Shown: positions 53,679-64,000 of the stretch, in pieces | How positions within the stretch are numbered: the stretch's first letter is position 1 | Layout of the letters: every line of letters starts with the position of its first letter | Assembly: GCA_030220185.1 (NCBI GenBank) | Contig: JASPKZ010004200.1 | Location: 1 to 64,000, forward strand | Direction of reading: 5' to 3' | DNA from: Diploptera punctata | Taxonomy: Eukaryota; Arthropoda; Insecta; Blattodea; Blaberidae | DNA: 64,000 nt | Position numbers and translations under genes: made by a program | Notes under the pieces: model-generated | The model's input: only the letters and a program-made list of their open reading frames with translations | What the model was told of the DNA's origin: nothing | The model's database searches: none

Positions 53679-56313
53679 CATGGGCGTAGCCAGCATTGGA
53701 TTAAGGGGGGTGCAATTTTTTTTTACTGTATACCTTCCGGGTACAAACGAACAAATCAAAAATACAAAAAACTACCTTTATATTTTAAACTGACTTCCAT
53801 ATATTTTAGAAGAAAACTACAGCGCTATTGATGAGGAAATATAAAGAATAATAGTGAAATAATCGCTGCATTTTTAGGCTTGGTGAATTAAGATTTTGTC
53901 AAGATTACTTCGTCATTTTTTATACTTAATTGTATTGAAACTATTATCTATGTTTTAGCTACTACTCAAGTACAATTAGCCTATACACATAGTTCGACTC
54001 GCCTTTTCGTTTGAAAACGTTTTTTAAGTACGTTTTTTTTTAATTTTTCAATATAATTTTAGTAAGTTTTTTTTCTGTAGACTGAGCATGCACAGGCCAT
54101 GAAGGCAATGTTCTGTAATATATAGAACGGCACCATGTCTTCACTCTTCTTAGGGTGCTAAAAGTACATTCAATCGAAGCCGTAACGCTTGGTAAAGGCA
54201 GGCATATTACAATTGCTTTTTGATGGATGGGGAAAAAATCGCACTCGTCCACGATGTTAACGAAATCACCTTCTTTATCCATGTCACTTCGTTTCATACA
54301 TATACGGTGCCATAGTTCAATTCCGGTGGACAGACCCTCGATTTTATAATACTCTGAAATTTTGCACGCTGTTGCTTGGGTATTTTTCAGAGATGTTTTT
54401 AGGTTCTTAGGGTGCAGCATTTGAAGTTGTTCTCCAAATCTGTGTGACAAAGCTGTTATAGCAGTATTTTAATACCATAATAAATATGAAAGTTAAAGTT
54501 AATAATTTTATATTTTAAAATTCTTTTAATATTTAAATATAACTTAAATAAAGAAAAAATCTAAACAATTAATTGTTGTTCATTGTTGAATAAAAATGTC
54601 TCAATAACAATTAAAGAAATTGTATTATATAACAGTCTTTCTAAATAATGCTTTTAAAATTGTGTCTTAAGTCATTGTTGTCTGAAATATAAAGCTTTCT
54701 GTTATAACTGTAATAAGAACACCTGCTTAACTTAATATCTTTAAATAAAAGTATACTAAATTCTGATTGGATGTTAAAAAAATTAACTTTTTGATTTAAC
54801 CAATCAAATCTAAACCTGGTATTTAATGGATCATTAAACAATAGAATTTAAATTAAAATCATGTGATGTAATAATGTTCTTTAATATTATAACAGAATTA
54901 CTCTTGGAGTCTATATATAACTTTCATCAAAGATAGAAGCTATAAGAACTCTCCTGATAAAATGTGAAATTTAATACCAGAAGAGTAATTGATTTCAGAC
55001 AAGAAAATAATATATTTAATTGACAGTGAAGAATAATATCACTTAAATTTACTTAATCTGCTGGGAACCTACAAAATGAATAAATTTATTACTAGTTCAG
55101 TTATTAGTGATTTCTAAAGTGTTTTCCTATCCTGTGTACCAACTTCGACCTTGAGAAGAGAATCCAGCTCTACCGGAAAATCAAACCCAACCTGAACCAG
55201 TAATTCTTATTTATTATTTTTGGACACTAATCCTTCAAAATTGCGCCCACAACGTGGAAAATAATGAAGAACTGACTAAATACTTCTTCAAAATGTCGCC
55301 ACAACGAGGGGCACGATTCTATACTTCTTCAAATTGTCGCCACAACGAGGGCCTAATTCTATATTCCTTCACTGTGTGAAAGGAATCCAGGTAGGAATTT
55401 AAGATGGGATTACATCGTGGATTAGCTCGATTTTTCTGCTTATTGGATATTCTTGGTAGTGTGATTTATACACCTAGCTCACAAGGAATAGTTTCCATCT
55501 CTTTCGTGATGCTTTCTCATAACCTTTTTTTGCGATCTATTAACATGATTTTAATGCTTTTAACATGGGCCGTGCATTTAATTAAATCTATAGCCACGGC
55601 TTGCAGCGAATTAACGACAGGTTCCAAATAACTTGAATATTTTGCTATCAGGCACAAACAAAATATGAAAGCACTTCTACTTGCAACAGCATTCAACTGA
55701 TCAGCTTATTTTCGGCCTGGTGCGATTCTTTCTACGGCATTCAATTTGAGACCGTTCATCAATTCCACAAAGTGTTTCTTAAATATCCCAGTACTTTTAT
55801 ATTTTTGCAACCAATGTGTTTCGCAGAGCATGGGGATGTTTGGGACGTGCTGTCTTCTCAACGGCTACTCTCGAAAAAAGTTTATAATATCCTTAATTGT
55901 AGCTATCGTGTTTCTCACCTCAGACACACTATTTAAATCATTTACCACAACAATGATTTTGTGGCTCGCGCAGTGGAAGTAAATACCTTTTGAAAAAAAC
56001 TCGCGCAGACGTTTCTGGACCCTGTTGTCTTTTCCTGCCATTGTTGAGCAGCCATCATAGCTCTGACCGACCCATTGTGCGGGTCAATGTCTATTTATCT
56101 GGAAAAAAGAACTCAATATCTGCAACAATTGATTGAGCGTCGATCCTTTTAAGATTAACAAAGCCCAAAACTCTTCTAGAATTTTATTCAGTTTTTCATT
56201 TAAAAAATCGCACACCATTGGGCAATTGCTCCTTTCCAGAAATGTCACAGTATTCATCAGCTAAAACATTCTAAGCGCTAGCATTTTTTACAAGATCCGC
56301 AATCATTATCTTA
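53679..56313 (-). pseudogene. hAT transposon (ZMYM1/TTF-finger type), left copy
   Basis: Minus orientation. 56313-55378 encodes decayed transposase middle: GQSYDGCSTMAGK, FHCASHKI and VVNDLNSVSEVRNTIATIKDIINFF. After the insert, 54450-54040 is open for 136 codons: SHRFGEQLQML, KISEYYKIEGLSTGIELW, then the hAT dimerisation motif LPSVTASIECTFSTLRRVKTW. The outer 3' end at 53679 reads 'catgggcgtagccagcattg', a hAT-like terminus. It is 5' truncated at 56313, where an unrelated LINE fragment begins. Confidence 0.7.
54457..55371. mobile_element. 915-bp insert in the left hAT copy, possibly an LTR
   Basis: It is absent from the right arm and flanked by 'ctgt' at 54453-54456 and 55372-55375. The interior has a TATA-like 'gtctatatataact' (54910) and, at 55240, 'attgcgcccacaacgtgg', like an LTR primer-binding site. 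Two near copies follow ('gtcgccacaacgagg') at about 55300 and 55340. LTR origin is a guess. Confidence 0.4.
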
Positions 56314-56458
56314 ACCTATGCTGATGATTTAGTATAATTAGGCGAAAGCGAGGAGATACTAAGGGCCAACACACTCAAACTATTCAGTAACACTAATAAA
56401 TTGGGAATGAAAATTGATATCAATAAAACTAAATATAGGTTATGGTCACGCATACAGT
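56290..56458 (+). mobile_element. LINE RT fragment (motif C)
   Basis: Plus-strand LTYADDLV, then a stop, GESEEILRANTLKLFSNTN and MKIDINKTKYR. This is the segment around LINE motif C. The mariner-like element at 56468 interrupts it. Confidence 0.65.
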
Positions 56459-56467
56459 ATGATTCAG

Positions 56468-57767
56468 AAATATGGCTATACGTTTGATCGCATTTTGTGA
56501 CGAAAATATTATTATTAAAGGAAATATGATGTTATCATTGGAAAGGGAATCCTTTAAATTACAACAATAGAACAAAACAAATCACTTACAACAACACTAA
56601 GCAAGTCACTTTATTGCTTCAAACTCTTCGCCGTTTACATCCAAGCATAATTGGCATCACTTTGGGAAGTCATTCATTGCGTTATGATACATGTTTAGAG
56701 CAATATCTCTAATTTCTTCCTCAATCACTAATTTCAGCATGTCGACGTCTTGAGGTTTCCGGGCATAAACCTTCTCCTTCAAATAACCCCACAACCAATA
56801 GTCACACGCTGTGAGGTCTGGGGAACGGGCTGGCCATTCAATGGGGCCTCTTCTTCCCACCCACCTGTTTTACAAATGATCATCCAAAATTTCCCTCTCC
56901 GCAATTGCAAAGTGAGGAGGCTCACATTCCTGCAGGAATAAACATTGTTCATGGTCAGCACTTTGCATTACCAGCAGGACAATTTGTCTAAGGATATCAC
57001 TATACCGATCACCATTAACAGTCTCATCCAAAATTCGCATTCCTAACAGTTCTTCCCATCCGATCATAGCCCAAACAGTGACTTTGCCGCATCCTAAACG
57101 TGTCTCTTCAATAACATTAGGATTCTCTTTACCATAATAGTGACAATTGTGTCGATTAACACTTCCGTTGAAATGAAAACAGCTTCATCAGAAAAGTGCA
57201 ATTTTCTGTACCAATGTTCGTCGTTTGCTGATTCCCTTATAAGGAATTCACAAAATTCCATCCGCCTGTCAGGGTCGTCTTCATTATGTTCGTGGACACG
57301 AGTCGGTTTGAAGGGGTGGTACTTCTCACGCTTCATAACACGACACACACTCGATTGACTGATATAAAGCTCACGTGTAGCTTGGCAGGTTGATTTTTGT
57401 TGGCTAGCGTTGTGTCTGCATCCGTGCTAATGCGAGGCCTTCCAGGAGGTTTGATTTTCAGCATCTTTCCGGGTTTCCAGCAGTCATTTGCTCCACTTCC
57501 CCACAGTCGACGGCTGCAATTCTACGTTAAACTCACGTCTTGCCCGTCTTGAGGCCTCACGATCATTAGCATACGTTATTGCCCATGCAGCAATTGTAAT
57601 TTTATGTTGCATATTCAACGCCATTTTGACTAATGACATAAGTTCTACACTGTTTTGTTTTATTCCATTGTTGTAATTTGAATAATTGCCTTTCCAACGG
57701 TAATTTCATATTTTCTGTAATGGTAATATTTTCATCACACAACGCGATCAAACGTTTAGCCATATTT
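56468..57767 (-). mobile_element. Mariner-superfamily-like transposon, decayed, with ~75-bp inverted ends
   Basis: The ends 'aaatatggctatacgtttga' and 'aaatatggctaaacgtttga' are inverted and stay similar for about 75 bp. 'atgattcag' occurs directly on both sides (56459-56467, 57768-57776). A TA-flanked reading is also possible. The 1.3-kb interior encodes a broken transposase. Confidence 0.75.
56657..57625 (-). pseudogene. Broken mariner-like transposase
   Basis: Minus reading in at least four frames. The HTH region is near 57620 (AITYANDREASRRARREFNV). Then come SQSSVCRVMKREKYHPFKP, HFSDEAVF (first Asp) near 57190, a second-Asp region degraded to LQECEPPHFA near 56945, and RRGPIEWPARSPDLTACDYWLWGYLK (third Asp) near 56830. 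The second catalytic Asp appears changed. It is related in layout to the intact element at 23449 but clearly another lineage. Confidence 0.75.
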
Positions 57768-57779
57768 ATGATTCAGAAG

Positions 57780-58200
57780 TAAAAAAATAAAATTAAGCTC
57801 GCCAAGCCCAATCGTTATGATATACCAATTTATAAAGTACCTGTCCCAGTGGACATAAGTATCGCCAATACGCCAGAAAGGTTTAGACCTCTATTATAAA
57901 CGGCTAACGCAGCATTCACTCCTCGTATTTCAGCTGAGTACCTGAGTATGTTTTTCGACGCCTAGTCGCTTGTCGAAGCTTCGCTTGACCTCGACTCTTC
58001 ATTGGCCGCACACACTTCTAAAGTGAATGCCGTTTTTACAGCCTTATATTGTGCAACGCCCACTTACCGTATTTGGTCAAAGGTTCGCCATGACTGTACC
58101 TCATATTTTCTAGAACGTTCGATAGGCACAAATAATTATATAATTAATATGTTCTTTACTCGAAGATTCTAGACTCATGCTTTAACGTTGAACTACGCGT
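57780..58200. other. No confident feature
   Basis: Possibly the 5' part of the hAT element downstream. No terminal inverted repeat matching 60664 was found here. Confidence 0.35.
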
Positions 58201-58204
58201 ATTC

Positions 58205-60664
58205 GTACGTGTATGCGTCAGAATGGATATAATAAAATTCTTTGGTAAGTTGCCTACCTAAACAAGTTCTATCATTGCAATTTTATTTTTTCCCCCGGAT
58301 AGTTTAGAAGGCATCACATCCGAAAAAGAAGATTTACCCACCATATGATATTGTCAACTGGTTCGGGAGAAGAGAGCTAATGAGTAAAGAAGTTAAAGTG
58401 AAAATTATGACAAACTGCTGGAATCCACCCGAAAGCTACAATTGCAGCAAATATGCTGAACATTTAAACGGAAGTTCAAGTTGTTGGATCCAACAATATT
58501 CATCCTGGCTAAAGTATTCCGCAAAACTTAAGGGTGCACTCTGTATATATTGTATTCTATTGTGAGGGGCGTTAAATGGTCATTCATAGTGAGGCCCTTC
58601 CAGAAGTTTTTCAAAATGCATGAATTCGTAAAAAAAAAATCCGAGAGGCGCTGGCATATGCAAGTTACGCAGTCAACATGCTTGTTTTAAGCGAGGTCCC
58701 TGTTAGGCAAAATCTCGTAAGTGCCTATAAGAAAATTGCGGCGGGGCACGAAATATTTGTTTTCCATCTCGGATACCACTATCTTCAGTGGCTTACATGA
58801 CTTGTATTTAAGGGGTGAAACACCGGAAGAAGGCGTTTTCAGGGATTTGATTCAGTGGAGAATCTTGATACCGGTGATATAAGCTTGAAACCTCATTTAA
58901 ACGCCACGAATGCTACCTATGTTTTTCCATATATTAAAAATGAATTGACTGTAATATATGACTTGAGGTAAAGATAATGATTGCGGATGATGTAAAAAAG
59001 TATTTTAGCTGATGCATGCTGCGATATTTCTGGGAAGGAATAATTTTCCAATGGTGTGCGGTTTTTTATGAAAAACAATAAAATTCTAGAAGAGTTTTGG
59101 GCTTTGTTAAACGTAAAAGAATGGACGCCCAATCAATTGTTGTAGATATTGAGTTTTTTTTTCAGATAAATAGACATTGACCCGCACAATGGGTCGGTCA
59201 AGGCTATGATGGCTGCTCAACAATGGCAGGAAAAGACAACAGGGTCCAGATACGTCTGCTTGACTATTTTTCAAACTTCTACTGCGCGAGCGACAAAATC
59301 ATTCTTGTGGTAAATGACTTGAATAGTATGTCTGAGGTGAGAAACACGATAGCTACAATTAAGGATATTATAAACTTTTTTGAGAGTAGACGTTGAGAGA
59401 ACAGCACGTCCCATGCATCCCCATGCTCTGCGAAACACATTGGTTGCAAAAAATGTAAAAGTACTGGGATATTTAAGAAACACTTTTTGGAATTGATGAA
59501 CGGTCTCAAATTGATTGCCGTAGAAAGAAACGCACCAGGTCGAAAAGAAGCTCATCAGTTGAATGAAGTTGCTTTCATATTTTGTTTGTGCCTGATAGCA
59601 AAATATTCCAGTTATTTGGAACCTGTCGTTAATTCGCTGCGAGCCGTGGCTATAGATTCAATTAAATGCACGGCCCATGTTAAAAGCATTAAAATCATGT
59701 TAATAGATCGCAAAAAATAGGTATGAGAAGGCATCATGAAAGAGATGGAAACTATTGCTTCTGAGCTAGATGTATAAATCACACTATCAAGAATATCCAA
59801 TAAGCAGAAAATCCAGCTAATCCACGATGTAATCCCGAATATTGCTTTAAGGTGGCCATCTTAAATCCTTATTTGGATTCCTTTCACACAGCTTTGTCAC
59901 ACAGATTTGGAGAACAACTTCAAATGCTGCACCCTAAGAACCTAAAAACATCTCTGAAAGATACCCAAGCAACAGCGTGTAAAATTTCAGAGTATTATAA
60001 AATCGAGGGTCTGTCCACCGGAATTGAACTATGGCACCGTATATGTATGAAACGAAGTGACACGGATAAAGAAGGTGATTTCGTTAACATCGTGGACGGG
60101 TGCCATTTTTTTTCCCATCCATCAAAAAGCAATTGTAATATACCTGTCTTAACCAAGCGTTACGGCTTCGATTGAATGTACTTTTAGCATCTTAAGAAAA
60201 GTGAGGACATAGTGCCGTTCTAAAATGACAGAACATCGCCTTCATGGCCTGTCTATGCTCAGTCTATACAAAAAAAAACTAAAATTACATTGGAAAATTC
60301 AAATAAAACGTACTTAAAAAACGTTTTCAAACGAAAAGGCGAGTCGAACTATATATGTATATGCTAATTGTACTTGAGTAGTAGCTAAAACATAGCTAAT
60401 AGTTTCAATACAATTAAGTATAAAAAATGACGAAGTAATCTTGACAAAATCTTAATTCACCAAGCCTAAAATTTCAGCAATTATTTCACTATTATTTTTA
60501 TATTTCCTCATCAATAGCGCTGTTGTTTTCTTCTAAAATATATGAAAATTAATTAAAAATATAAAGGTTGTATTTTGTATTTTTGATTTGTTCGTTTATA
60601 CCCAGAAGGTATACAGTGGAAAAAAAATTGCACCCCTCTTAATCCAATGCTGGCTATGCCCATG
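58205..60664 (+). pseudogene. hAT transposon (ZMYM1/TTF-finger type), right copy
   Basis: Plus orientation. 58340-58565 encodes the TTF-type finger region: YDIVNWFGRRE, KVKIMTNCWNPPE, WLKYSAKLKGALCIYC. GVFRDLIQWRI, VVNDLNSMSEVRNTIATIKD (59310), LSHRFGEQLQML and GIELWHRICMKRSDTDKEGD (59852-60150) follow, then a frameshifted dimerisation region near 60180. There are frequent stops. The 3' terminus at 60664 mirrors 53679. Proteins of this kind are often annotated as zinc finger MYM-type 1-like and are hAT transposases by descent. Confidence 0.7.
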
Positions 60665-60974
60665 CATGCTCTAGTACAAAATTGAATAGCGGAAGAGATA
60701 TAGGCCTGCAACAATAAGATAAAACCAACATAAGAATCTGAATCAGTGAAAAGATCTGTGCTTATAAAAATTTGTATATGGGCGAGACATCTGTTGAGCA
60801 TTGTGTGTACTGTATGCATGCCAGACCGATACTGTTCTTAGTGTAACGTCGATACACGGAAAGTATTATGTCGATACAAGGAGGTCAACAAAATATGAAA
60901 ATCTCACAAAAAATCATATAATGAATTAAAATTTATGAATTCAATAGACCTTAATGAAGAATAATGCCCTCAAA

Positions 60975-61020
60975 ATATTATATATATATATATATATTAT
61001 ATATATATATATATATATAA
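60975..61020. repeat. (AT)n microsatellite
   Basis: Dinucleotide AT tract in the right arm. The left arm has only a short 'ttttatatataat' there, so it expanded after the duplication. Confidence 0.9.
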
Positions 61021-61148
61021 ATAAGCGGTGAAATTGTTTTAGTTAACTTTTAGGTTTAAAGTGAAACAACAAATTAACGAATGAAACAATATATATATGT
61101 TTTTTTTTCATTTACGCTATAGTATTACGACGTTATTAATTGATGAGT

Positions 61149-62323
61149 AGAGGGCGGTTTTGTGCATATTTGCATGTTTTATTCCTTCAAAGATAAACAT
61201 ATGCATGGAAGAGGAAATTGCGTTTTATGTCATTTGGAATCAATTGGCAAAATTTTATAGTGCATATAAATGCATATTCACGGGATTAGCGCATATTCCA
61301 TTAATATGTGCATATGGGTGCATATATTATACTTTTTTCTATTTAATACTAAAATATTAGTTGCTAACCTCATAAAATTACAAGTTTCTGGTTTATTGTC
61401 ATGTTTTTGCAATTGAAGACAATCTTGTTTTCATAGAAAGTCAGCATTCCTATTTCGCATTTTCGCACAACAGTAACAATGTCGAGCAGGGGTCTGCAAT
61501 TTTAAATCTCAACAGATCAATAAAGCAACCTGGCCTGAATCATATCCTGAAAGGAAGATTTCGGAAGAGATGATCGTGCTTGCCAACAAAGGTCAGTTTA
61601 TTGGTAGCAATTTCCTTGTTTTTGTTTTCAACCGGCGATATTCTTTGAAGTTCGAACATCAGATTTATTGAGACTGTCGGCATATACGACAAAGACTCAC
61701 AAATCATTCCTGAAATACTTAATTTCACACAAAGGAAGCCTGTTGTACATTATTGACCACGGTGACAAAACAAATCAAAGTTTGAATTCTTTTCTCAAGT
61801 ACAATTTTTTGAGTGTTAGTGGACCAAGACAAGTGTTTCCGATGCCTAAAGAAAAATCCAGTAAAATATATTTGCTTCATCAATGGCTTCGTGGGAATCC
61901 TACATTAACAACAAATGCAAAATTGTCCTATGCCAAGTCTGCGACAAACATGTGAGTATTTTAAATAACTTATTATCAGTTTATGACATTATTAAATCAA
62001 TATAATTCTGCCCTGAATGTCTTCTCATATACAATAAAGTAAGGTGAAATACATTTCACTAATTATTAATTTTATGAGAATAATGAGAATGACGCTATAA
62101 TATACAATTATTAACTTCAATTAGGAGCGAAAAAGTAAAAATATTACAATTGTTGCTTCATAAAAAATTATGAAAATGATATGAGAAAACAGAGTATTTT
62201 ATTATAAGAACAAAATTAATTTTTGTGCATATTTTCTAATTTTAAGAGCATACTTTGAACTTTTTTGCTGCATAGTTGCATGCATATATTTATGGTTTTT
62301 AGTGCATATAAATCCGCCCTCTT
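61149..62323 (+). mobile_element. hAT-like short transposon with BED-type finger fragment
   Basis: The direct repeat 'ttgatgagt' flanks it at 61140-61148 and 62324-62332 (8-9 bp). Short inverted ends are 'agagggcgg'. Many copies of TGCATAT lie just inside both ends (61167-61330, 62225-62310), as transposase-binding subterminal repeats do. The interior has a small exon-like ORF with a C-x2-C pair. Confidence 0.65.
61886..61952 (+). pseudogene. BED-finger-like first exon fragment in the hAT-like element
   Basis: From ATG 61886 the frame reads MASWESYINN, then KIVLCQVCDKH, and stops at a consensus donor (AAACAT|GTGAGT at 61952). An aromatic residue followed by C-x2-C-x-K is the start of a BED zinc finger, common at hAT transposase N-termini. 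The His pair would be in a second exon that I cannot find, so the element seems internally deleted. Confidence 0.4.
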
Positions 62324-62535
62324 TTGATGAGTAATTGCAATTTACTATCCAAGGGACGAACTTCCCTACTTGGATCCCTAGAGTGCAAGGAAACCAATAT
62401 ACAATGACAAATAATAGAAGAAAAATAGTTAAGCTATGCAGAACTCAATACTCTGGGATAAAATTGTTTTAGACAAAATCAGTAAACCTACATTGCAGGT
62501 TTTGTTACAAATCATATCATATGATATAGATTATT

Positions 62536-62536
62536 G

Positions 62537-62610
<74 letters not shown>
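62536..62610. repeat. (ATT)n microsatellite
   Basis: About 25 perfect ATT units. Confidence 0.97.
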
Positions 62611-62639
62611 AATAGAATGTTGTATACATGAAATTTCAG

Positions 62640-62805
62640 TTTCAATTTTAATTTATTTTAAAACCATTGTAGTTAGTATACTGTTGTATATATAATCTGT
62701 GCTGTATATATGTACCGGGATTTGTATATTTCTGCTGGTTGAGTAGAATAGAAGACCTTAGGCCTTAACTTTGCCAGAATAAAGAAAACATTGTTATTGT
62801 TCCTA
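62640..62805 (+). mobile_element. Retroelement 3' UTR, same family as 7246-7490
   Basis: 'gctggttgagtagaa', 'aggccttaactttgccagaa' and 'taaagaaa' match the minus-strand terminus at 7246-7370. It is followed by the long ATT tract, which is therefore likely its expanded 3' tail. Confidence 0.7.
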
Positions 62806-62821
62806 ATATTATTATTATTAC

Positions 62822-62856
<35 letters not shown>

Positions 62857-63175
62857 ATTATTATATTATATTATTATTATTATTATTATTATATTATATT
62901 ATTATTATTATTATTATATTATAATATTATTATTATTATTATATTATAATATTATTATTATTATATTATTATATTATTATTATATTATTATTATATTATT
63001 AATTATATTATTATTATATTATTATTATATTATTCTTATTATATTATTATTATTATTTATATTATTATTATATTATTATATTCTTACTTATATTATATTA
63101 ATATCTTATTATTATTCTATTATTATATTATTTTATTATTCTTATTACTTATTTTTTATTATTCTTATTTTTATT
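62806..63175. repeat. (ATT)n tract with TATATT/TAATATT variants
   Basis: About 370 bp of ATT repeats with increasing interruption toward the right end. Confidence 0.95.
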
Positions 63176-63241
63176 CTTTTTTTTCTTCTTCTTCTTTTCT
63201 TCTTCTTTTCCTTCTTCTTTTTCTTCTTCTTTTTCTTCTTT

Positions 63242-63272
<31 letters not shown>

Positions 63273-63690
63273 TCTTCTTCCTCTTCTTTTTCTGCTTTTT
63301 CTTTTTCTTCTTCTTTTTCTTCTTCTTTTTTCTTTCTTCTTTTTCTTCTTTTTCTTTTCTTCTTCTTCTTTTTCTTCTTCTTTTTCTTTTTCTTCTTCTT
63401 CTTTTTCTTCTTCTTCTTTTTCTTCTTCTTTTCTTCTTTTTCTTTTTCTTCTTTTTCTTCTTCTTCTTCTTCTTCTTTTTCTTCTTCTTTTTCTTCTTCT
63501 TTTTCTTCTTCTTTTTCTTCTTCTTTTTCTTCTTCTTCTTTCTTCTTCTTCTTTTTCTTCTTCTTCTTTTTCTTCTTCTTCTTTTTCTTCTTCTTCTTTT
63601 TCTTATTTTTTTTTTATTCTTATTTTTATTATTATTATTTTTTTATATTTTTATATTACTATTTTTATTAGTAGTTTTTATTATTATTAT
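63176..63690. repeat. (TTC)n polypyrimidine tract, ~430 bp, then mixed ATT
   Basis: One strand is almost purely pyrimidine, in (TTC)n with TTTTTC interruptions, over 63176-63604. It then returns to ATT/T-rich repeat to about 63690. Confidence 0.97.
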
Positions 63691-63699
63691 CCGACACAT

Positions 63700-63815
63700 G
63701 GACGTCAGAAGAAAACAGGACAACGGTAGCTGTAGAAATGAATTTTTGGAGACGATGGACACAAATCTGAAAATAAGATAAAGTGTAGAAAAATACAAGA
63801 GAAATTAATAGTGCG
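63700..63815 (+). mobile_element. LINE relic
   Basis: Decayed coding around VAVEMNFWRRW and KNTREINSA resembles the LINE segment AVEMDFWRRSARxSRxxxIRNxxI (compare AVEMDGIRRSARVSR in the LINE at 28819). Confidence 0.5.
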
Positions 63816-63908
63816 AGATCCGGCTGCAAGGTTACTACGTTCATCCAGTGGATGAACAAAAGAGATCCGGCTGCAAGGTTACTACGTTCATCCAGTGGAT
63901 GAACAAAA
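63815..63908. repeat. Perfect 47-bp tandem duplication
   Basis: 63815-63861 and 63862-63908 are identical. Each unit holds the palindrome gttcatcca-g-tggatgaac. Confidence 0.97.
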
Positions 63909-64000
63909 TCAATTTTTTCATAAAATTGTGAATTACTGAATACATTTTTGCTTAGTTGCCTATTAAAATTCGGCCGCTAGTATGTTTAATTAAAATATAC

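Larger units (their letters stand above)
53304..61071. repeat. Large inverted duplication carrying hAT copies
   Basis: The left arm 53304-56313 and right arm 58968-61071 are reverse complements (for example 'acggtgccatagttcaattc' near 54304 against 60020). They share not only hAT sequence but also ~370 bp outside its terminus, so this was a DNA-level inverted duplication, not two separate insertions. The arms are noticeably diverged, and the left arm has a 915-bp insert. Confidence 0.8.

Noticed and set aside
54040..54450. 136-codon ORF as a host zinc-finger MYM-type gene
   Set aside because: It has the hAT dimerisation motif and an inverted decayed duplicate with a hAT-like terminus, so it is a transposon remnant.

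Overview
This is a window of a eukaryotic nuclear genome, almost certainly an insect or another arthropod with a large, AT-rich, transposon-laden genome. A cockroach-like or other hemimetabolous insect fits best, but the species cannot be fixed from the sequence. The evidence is consensus GT/AG splice sites, many tRNA-derived SINEs, RTE-like and other LINE tails with simple-repeat 3' ends, mariner, pogo, piggyBac, hAT and Helitron relics, and no bacterial gene organisation. I see no rRNA gene, functional tRNA gene or CRISPR array.

The only likely host gene is on the minus strand between about 15.0 and 4.9 kb. It has a signal-peptide first exon (14908-15015), a possible second exon (9217-9305) and a Nimrod/EGF-type cysteine-rich exon (4918-5134). 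It continues past the low-coordinate end of the window. Its introns are filled with SINEs, LINE tails, microsatellites and a pogo-like MITE. The rest of the window is layered mobile elements.

Layout. 0-4.7 kb: an inverted-repeat element, a MITE with an internal minisatellite, and a LINE whose 3' end runs into a (GATA)n tract. 4.9-15 kb: the host gene. 15-23 kb: SINEs, LINE tails and a gypsy integrase relic. 23.3-24.6 kb: a complete mariner-type transposon with an open transposase. 24.9-25.5 kb: a probable LTR with primer-binding site. 26.4-38.2 kb: a broken LINE interrupted by a 10.5-kb palindrome of two head-to-head Penelope-like elements (PLEs), each arm carrying the same nested RTE-like LINE. 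39.0 kb and 43.1-44.0 kb: two more PLE-type inverted structures. 40.05-41.09 kb: a piggyBac-like element. 44.8-45.7 kb: a LINE inside a LINE. 50.5-51.05 kb: a non-autonomous Helitron. 52.2-61.1 kb: a LINE and an inverted pair of hAT copies around a decayed mariner-like element. 61.1-62.3 kb: a short element with 8-9 bp target duplications and a BED-finger-like exon. 62.5-63.7 kb: a very long low-complexity tract.

The most interesting system is the PLE set. Three different PLE families share hammerhead-ribozyme-like motifs (C-N-G-A-N-G-A, a covarying stem, then G-A-A-A) near their 3' ends. Two are head-to-head dimers with about 12-bp target duplications and a 45-52 bp tail on one arm only. In the largest, both arms contain the same LINE insertion with the same target duplication. 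The inverted dimer therefore either formed from a LINE-containing PLE or was homogenised between arms after the LINE inserted.
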